A stretch of DNA of 64,000 bases from HK1 sp965204915 (lineage in GTDB: Bacteria; Pseudomonadota; Gammaproteobacteria; HK1). The position numbers and the translations under genes were made by a program. The stretch lies in assembly GCA_965204915.1 (NCBI GenBank), contig OZ242023.1, positions 868,001-932,000 of the forward strand, written 5' to 3'. The notes below the pieces were generated by a model. That model was not told where the DNA came from, ran no database searches, and saw only the letters and a list, made by a program, of their open reading frames with translations. This document shows positions 56,922-64,000 of this stretch, piece after piece. How positions within the stretch are numbered: position 1 is the first letter of the stretch; each line of letters opens with the position of its first letter.

Positions 56922-58343
56922 ATGAGAAACGACTCTGTTTGGCCCGAGTACGACGAACGTACCCGGGCGGTGGTTGATGCGATGGTGGAGGCGGAGGAGC
57001 GCGCTCTTGCGGCCCGCAAGGCGGAGCTTGAGGACTGTGAGTGCAGGGAGGGCATGTTTCCCTCCGGCGGGCGCTCCTCCAGCCGGCGCTCGTTCCTCAC
57101 CGCTACCGCGGCGATGGCGGGGGGCGCCACGCTGGGGCTCGCCGCTCGCGGCGCCGCCGCCGCACCGGCCGGGGCCATCGAGTTCCCGGTGCCGGAGGAT
57201 CCGACGAAGATCCAGGGCCGGCTCACCAACGACGACGGCGGATACGGTACCCGCTCGCAGTTCGAGAGCGAGGTGCGATGGCGCTTCCCGACCGCCACCA
57301 AGGAATCGTCCTGGACCATGACCCCGCTCGAGGCCGGACACGGGATCATCACGCCGTCCGGGCTCCACTTCGAACGCCACCACGGCGGCATTCCCACCAT
57401 CGATCCGGGGCGCCACTCGCTCATCGTCCACGGGATGGTGGACAAACCCATGAAGTATTCGATGGCGGATCTCGGGCGCTTCCCATCGGTGTCGCGCTTC
57501 CACTTCATCGAATGTTCGGGCAACGGGCTCACGGAGTGGCGCGAGCCGGTGCTGAAGACCGTGCAGGGCACCCACGGGCTCACCAGCACCTCGGAATGGA
57601 CCGGGGTTCCGCTGTCCACCATCCTGGCCGAGGTGGGAGTCAGGGAGGGCGCGGCCTGGATACTCGCCGAGGGAGCGGACGCCGCGGTGATGACCCGCAG
57701 CATCCCGCTCGACAAATGCTGGGCCGACGCGATGCTGGCATACGCCCAGAACGGCGAGGCGTTGCGCCCGGAACAGGGTCATCCGCTTCGCCTGCTGCTA
57801 CCGGGGTTCGAAGGGAATACCCACATCAAATGGCTGCGGCGCCTGGAGGTGAGCGACGCGCCCTTCATGAGCCGGGAGGAGACCTCGAAGTACACCGACC
57901 TCCTCAGGGGCGGCAAGGCTCGGCAGTTCTCGTTCACCATGGAGGCCAAGTCCGTCATCACCTTCCCCTCGGGCGAGATGAAGCTCCCCGGCCCCGGGTT
58001 CTACGAGATCACCGGGCTCGCCTGGTCCGGCCGCGGGCGGGTCAAGCGCCTCGAGGTCTCGGTGGACGGTGGCAGGAGCTGGCGGCTCGCCTCCCTGGAG
58101 GAGCCGGTCATGCCGGTGTGCCATACCCGCTTCCGCATTCCCTGGCGGTGGGACGGCAGTCCGGCGATCCTGCAGAGCCGTTGCCAGGACGAAACGGGTT
58201 ACGTGCAGCCGACCATCCGGGAGCTCGTCGAGGTCCGGGGCCTCGATGGCGGCAAGTACGGATCGGTGTACCACCTGAACGGCATTCAGAGCTGGGCCGT
58301 GGCCAGCGACGGGAGTGTGACCAATGTCCATCACTATGCATGA
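56922..58343 (+). CDS. soxC: Sulfite/sulfane dehydrogenase molybdoprotein SoxC
   Basis: A 473-residue molybdopterin protein of the sulfite oxidase family. A Tat signal (SSRRSFLTATAAMAGGATLG) at 52-71 directs export. The Mo-ligand Cys 198 is in FHFIECSGNGLTEW, with SEWTGVPLSTIL, RLLLPGFEGNTHIKWLRRLE and the C-terminal dimerisation domain (VKRLEVSVDGGRSWRLA). The start ATG 56922 has gaggagg upstream. It overlaps soxD by 20 bases. In the Sox pathway it removes six electrons from protein-bound sulfane sulfur; no soxXYZAB genes are in the window, so they must be elsewhere. Confidence 0.92.
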   Translation: MRNDSVWPEYDERTRAVVDAMVEAEERALAARKAELEDCECREGMFPSGGRSSSRRSFLTATAAMAGGATLGLAARGAAAAPAGAIEFPVPEDPTKIQGRLTNDDGGYGTRSQFESEVRWRFPTATKESSWTMTPLEAGHGIITPSGLHFERHHGGIPTIDPGRHSLIVHGMVDKPMKYSMADLGRFPSVSRFHFIECSGNGLTEWREPVLKTVQGTHGLTSTSEWTGVPLSTILAEVGVREGAAWILAEGADAAVMTRSIPLDKCWADAMLAYAQNGEALRPEQGHPLRLLLPGFEGNTHIKWLRRLEVSDAPFMSREETSKYTDLLRGGKARQFSFTMEAKSVITFPSGEMKLPGPGFYEITGLAWSGRGRVKRLEVSVDGGRSWRLASLEEPVMPVCHTRFRIPWRWDGSPAILQSRCQDETGYVQPTIRELVEVRGLDGGKYGSVYHLNGIQSWAVASDGSVTNVHHYA

Positions 58344-58923
58344 CGCACTGGCGAGGAGGGGTCTGGCGGGAGCGTGCGTGCTCGTGCTCGCGGCAGGGCC
58401 GGGTTTCGCGGGCAACGCGACGGCGCAGGAGGGCTACGGAGGACCCTACGGGTTCGGCGCCCCGGCGAGCGCCGAGGACATCGCGGCGGTCGACATCGAC
58501 GCCATGCCGGACGGCCGGGGCCTGCCCCCGGGCGAGGGCGGTTACGAGGAAGGCAAGCAGGTCTACATGACCCAGTGCGCCGCCTGCCATGGCCAGGATC
58601 TCGGCGGGGTCGCCGCCACCGGGGGCGCCGCCCTCGTCGGCGGGCGTGGAACCCTTGCGAGCGGCAAGCCCAAGAAGACGGTGGAGAGCTACTGGCCCTA
58701 CGCCTCCACGTTGTTCGACTTCACCAAGCGGGCCATGCCGTTCCATACGCCGGGCTCGTTGACCGACGACCAGATCTACGCGGTGTCTGCCTACATCCTG
58801 GCCGAGGGCGACATCATCGGGAAGGACGAGGTCATGAACGCCGAAACCCTGCCGGCGGTGGTGATGCCGAACCACGACGGCTTCATTCCCGATCCTCGCC
58901 CGGACGTGTTCAACTTCGACTGA
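58324..58923 (+). CDS. soxD: c-type cytochrome subunit SoxD-like
   Basis: A 199-residue periplasmic cytochrome. A signal peptide (LAGACVLVLAAGPGFAGNATA) is followed by the heme motif CAACH at 85-89 (VYMTQCAACHGQDLGG) and a probable Met ligand in KRAMPFHTPGSLTDDQIYAV. The tail FIPDPRPDVFN is typical for SoxD and related sulfite dehydrogenase cytochromes. It overlaps soxC and forms the SoxCD enzyme with it. A single heme is present, in contrast to the diheme SoxD of Paracoccus. Confidence 0.9.
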   Translation: MSITMHDALARRGLAGACVLVLAAGPGFAGNATAQEGYGGPYGFGAPASAEDIAAVDIDAMPDGRGLPPGEGGYEEGKQVYMTQCAACHGQDLGGVAATGGAALVGGRGTLASGKPKKTVESYWPYASTLFDFTKRAMPFHTPGSLTDDQIYAVSAYILAEGDIIGKDEVMNAETLPAVVMPNHDGFIPDPRPDVFNFD

Positions 58924-58948
58924 TCGGAACCATCGCTTCTCTTCATCT

Positions 58949-59590
58949 TCACGCAGGCGGCCCTTTCGCGGGGCCGCCTGCTCCGTTTCCTTCCTGCTTC
59001 CCTGCCAAAGCCGTACGCCGGAGGCGAGCGCAGGCGCAGACGAGCCATGCCCCGAGCACGGTGGCGAGGGGCGCGCTCACCGCCACCGCGACGCTGACCG
59101 ACAACACCCGCCCGCCCGGTTCGCGTATGTATTCGTGGTACATCTCCGCGTAGAACCAGTCGGTCCCGTAGGCGATGGGCGTGCGCCGCACCTGCCACTC
59201 GAACCAGGCCCCGGCGTGCATGGAGGCGAGCCACAGGAGCGGTGGCGCGCAGAGATGGAGCATCGTGCGCATCCCGGCCCCGGCACGGGTGGGACCCCGA
59301 GCGAGCGACCGCAGGTAGAAGGCGGCGAGTCCCGCGGCGAGCCAGCCGGCCGCCAGCGCCGGCGCCGCGTAATGGGGGAGCGCGTGCGCAAGCCGCGCTC
59401 CTGAATCACCCACGACGGCCGCGCCCACCCGCGCGGCGAGCGCGGCGACGGCGGCCACGAGCGCCGCGGCAGCCAGAACGCGCAGCAGCCGTCCGGTTCC
59501 AGGCGGTCCTGCGCAGGCCCGCCATAGGCGGCGCAGGCACTCGACGGTACGATGGCCGCTCTGGCGACCGTGAAGAATTTGCCGGTCCAC
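58949..59590 (-). CDS. Four-helix membrane protein of unknown function
   Basis: A protein of up to 213 residues, convergent with soxD. Four hydrophobic segments are evident: LLRVLAAAALVAAVAALAAR, HYAAPALAAGWLAAGLAAFY, MLHLCAPPLLWLASMHAG and SVAVAVSAPLATVLGAWLVC. A conserved-looking loop YGTDWFYAEMYHEYIREPG lies between helices 3 and 4. The start (GTG 59590) is uncertain. No family is recognised. Confidence 0.6.
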   Translation of the reverse strand: MDRQILHGRQSGHRTVECLRRLWRACAGPPGTGRLLRVLAAAALVAAVAALAARVGAAVVGDSGARLAHALPHYAAPALAAGWLAAGLAAFYLRSLARGPTRAGAGMRTMLHLCAPPLLWLASMHAGAWFEWQVRRTPIAYGTDWFYAEMYHEYIREPGGRVLSVSVAVAVSAPLATVLGAWLVCACARLRRTALAGKQEGNGAGGPAKGPPA

Positions 59591-59658
59591 CGCGCTTCAA
59601 CCGTAATCCACGTCCCCGATGTATCATTCTGCGGACGTTCGCCCAAGGAGATCGAAGA

Positions 59659-59871
59659 ATGTTCGAGCTGCTGCGATCGAGCACCCTGCGCCAGCTTCTC
59701 GCCCGGCAGGCTCCGGCGCTGGCCATCTCGCTCCTCACCGCCGAGCTGTTCTACAAGTTCGGCAGCTTCACGCTGGAATGCCTCGGCTTTCTCGCCACGT
59801 GGTTTGTGCTGGACGCGGTGTTCGCGCGGGTCGGCCGCGCCCTCTCCAAACCGTTCGAGGGCAAGCCCTGA
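59659..59871 (+). CDS. Small membrane protein (70 aa)
   Basis: A 70-residue protein with AAGGAG eight bases before ATG 59659. One or two hydrophobic stretches (ALAISLLTAELFYKFGSFTL and LGFLATWFVLDAVF) suggest a small inner-membrane protein; it ends with a basic tail (RALSKPFEGKP). Function unknown. Confidence 0.65.
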   Translation: MFELLRSSTLRQLLARQAPALAISLLTAELFYKFGSFTLECLGFLATWFVLDAVFARVGRALSKPFEGKP

Positions 59872-60013
59872 GTTCGATCCGGACCATCCGGGCCGGCTCG
59901 ATCCCGGCTTGAATCCGGCCGGAGTCCGTTCCGCGATCGTCCCCGGGGCCAGCTCCGGGCCGGATCGCCGCCGGCCGCATCTCCGCCTTCCATCGTCTAC
60001 CAGGAAATTCACG

Positions 60014-63586
<3,573 letters not shown>

Positions 63587-63687
63587 AGGTGTCCTGACTC
63601 CCGTACGAGCCTGGGGAGGGCGGAGTACGATTGGCGGCCTCGACGACCATCCCGCATCGCCTTTCGCCCGCTCCCGGAGCCCGGCTC

Positions 63688-64000
63688 ATGAACATCCCGA
63701 TGGAACGTCACGACGAGCCCCTGCGGTCCCGGGGATCGCGCCCCATGCCGATGGCGCTGATCGCCTGCGTCCTCTCCGCAAGCCCCTTCGCCCTGCCCCC
63801 GGTCGCCGGTGCCCAAGCCACCGGCGTCACGGCCGTGCCTCCCCTCATCGTGTTCGGGCAGGAGCGCAGCCTCGATGCCGGTGCAAGCGCTCCGGGCCTG
63901 ACGCACGAGCAGGCCGCCACCCTGGAAGCCATCCGGACCGACCCACTGGTCTCCGAGCTCCACGTTGGCCGCAGCGAAGCCGCCGCTCTGGCGGCGGTGC
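63688..64000 (+). CDS. N-terminal part of an exported protein (runs off window)
   Basis: An open frame starting at ATG 63688 and continuing past the window end. A charged N-tail is followed by a signal peptide (MPMALIACVLSASPFALPPV, cleavage near AGAQA) and then THEQAATLEAIRTDPLVSEL. No family can be named from about 104 residues. Confidence 0.6.
   Translation, partial: MNIPMERHDEPLRSRGSRPMPMALIACVLSASPFALPPVAGAQATGVTAVPPLIVFGQERSLDAGASAPGLTHEQAATLEAIRTDPLVSELHVGRSEAAALAAV

Overview
The window is a GC-rich proteobacterial chromosome segment. Short palindromic repeats of the CGTCATTCCCGCGAAAGCGGG type, SoxCD, a DsbD/TlpA pair, formate-tetrahydrofolate ligase and an MttB-family methyltransferase suggest a marine or host-associated gamma- or alphaproteobacterium. 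This lineage call is an inference. The genome carries many toxin-antitoxin loci, restriction-modification remnants, truncated genes, small repeats and in-frame or frameshifted fusions, which points to active rearrangement.

Layout. 1-3.2 kb: end of a type I restriction operon (frameshifted HsdR tail, YgjP-like metallopeptidase), a CRISPR-like repeat pair, an orphan S24 peptidase domain, a PIN toxin pair and an IS3 remnant. 3.3-9 kb: metabolic genes (DUF1989, DUF1330, fhs, a split UxaA/SuyAB-type dehydratase/lyase). 9-14.8 kb: a rearranged cassette bounded by a 71-bp direct repeat. It holds fragments of an SGNH hydrolase and a carboxyltransferase, two tandem paralogous membrane proteins and a methyltransferase. 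One membrane-protein gene carries a G15 tract and the methyltransferase a G19 tract, so both look phase-variable. 14.9-24.4 kb: a periplasmic redox operon on the minus strand (dsbD, tlpA-like, DUF255), a Sel1 protein, a hydrolase, a VapBC pair with frameshifted antitoxin, a cytochrome c and a YeeE/YedE sulfur transporter. 24.4-32 kb: HicAB, a PIN-Rieske fusion, a TrpD2-like enzyme, an MFS carrier whose start region is tandemly triplicated, a CmcJ-like oxidase, a NYN nuclease and an MttB-family methyltransferase. 32.5-34.5 kb: an orphan DUF1778 antitoxin and a complete insertion sequence with terminal repeats and target duplication.

34.6-45.7 kb is the most unusual part. A module made of a conserved leader, three tightly coupled genes of unknown function (X1-X2-X3, 37.9-40.0 kb), a second leader and a DNA methyltransferase is present twice in tandem. 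The left copy has decayed: X1 and most of X2 are deleted, HigBA is inserted and mod is truncated. The right copy is intact and continues into TcmP, DUF5131 and the first codons of a type III Res gene, all with overlaps or gaps of a few bases. A MNT/HEPN pair follows, split by a small MITE-like insertion.

45.9-56 kb: a third member of the membrane-protein family from 9-13.6 kb, BrnTA, a RelE/XRE pair, a Res gene that has lost its helicase core in frame, an AlbA_2 regulator, an AAA/DUF4143 ATPase, a second VapBC and a polysaccharide deacetylase followed by a FemAB-like fragment. 56.9-64 kb: soxCD, membrane proteins, a large sortilin-like beta-propeller protein and the start of a secreted protein.

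Working together: SoxCD, YeeE/YedE and the DsbD/TlpA/DUF255 operon fit thiosulfate/sulfite oxidation with periplasmic thiol maintenance. Fhs and the MttB-like protein fit use of methylated compounds through tetrahydrofolate. The R-M, X1-X2-X3, TcmP/DUF5131 and toxin-antitoxin genes form a decaying defence island. No tRNA, rRNA or replication origin was seen.
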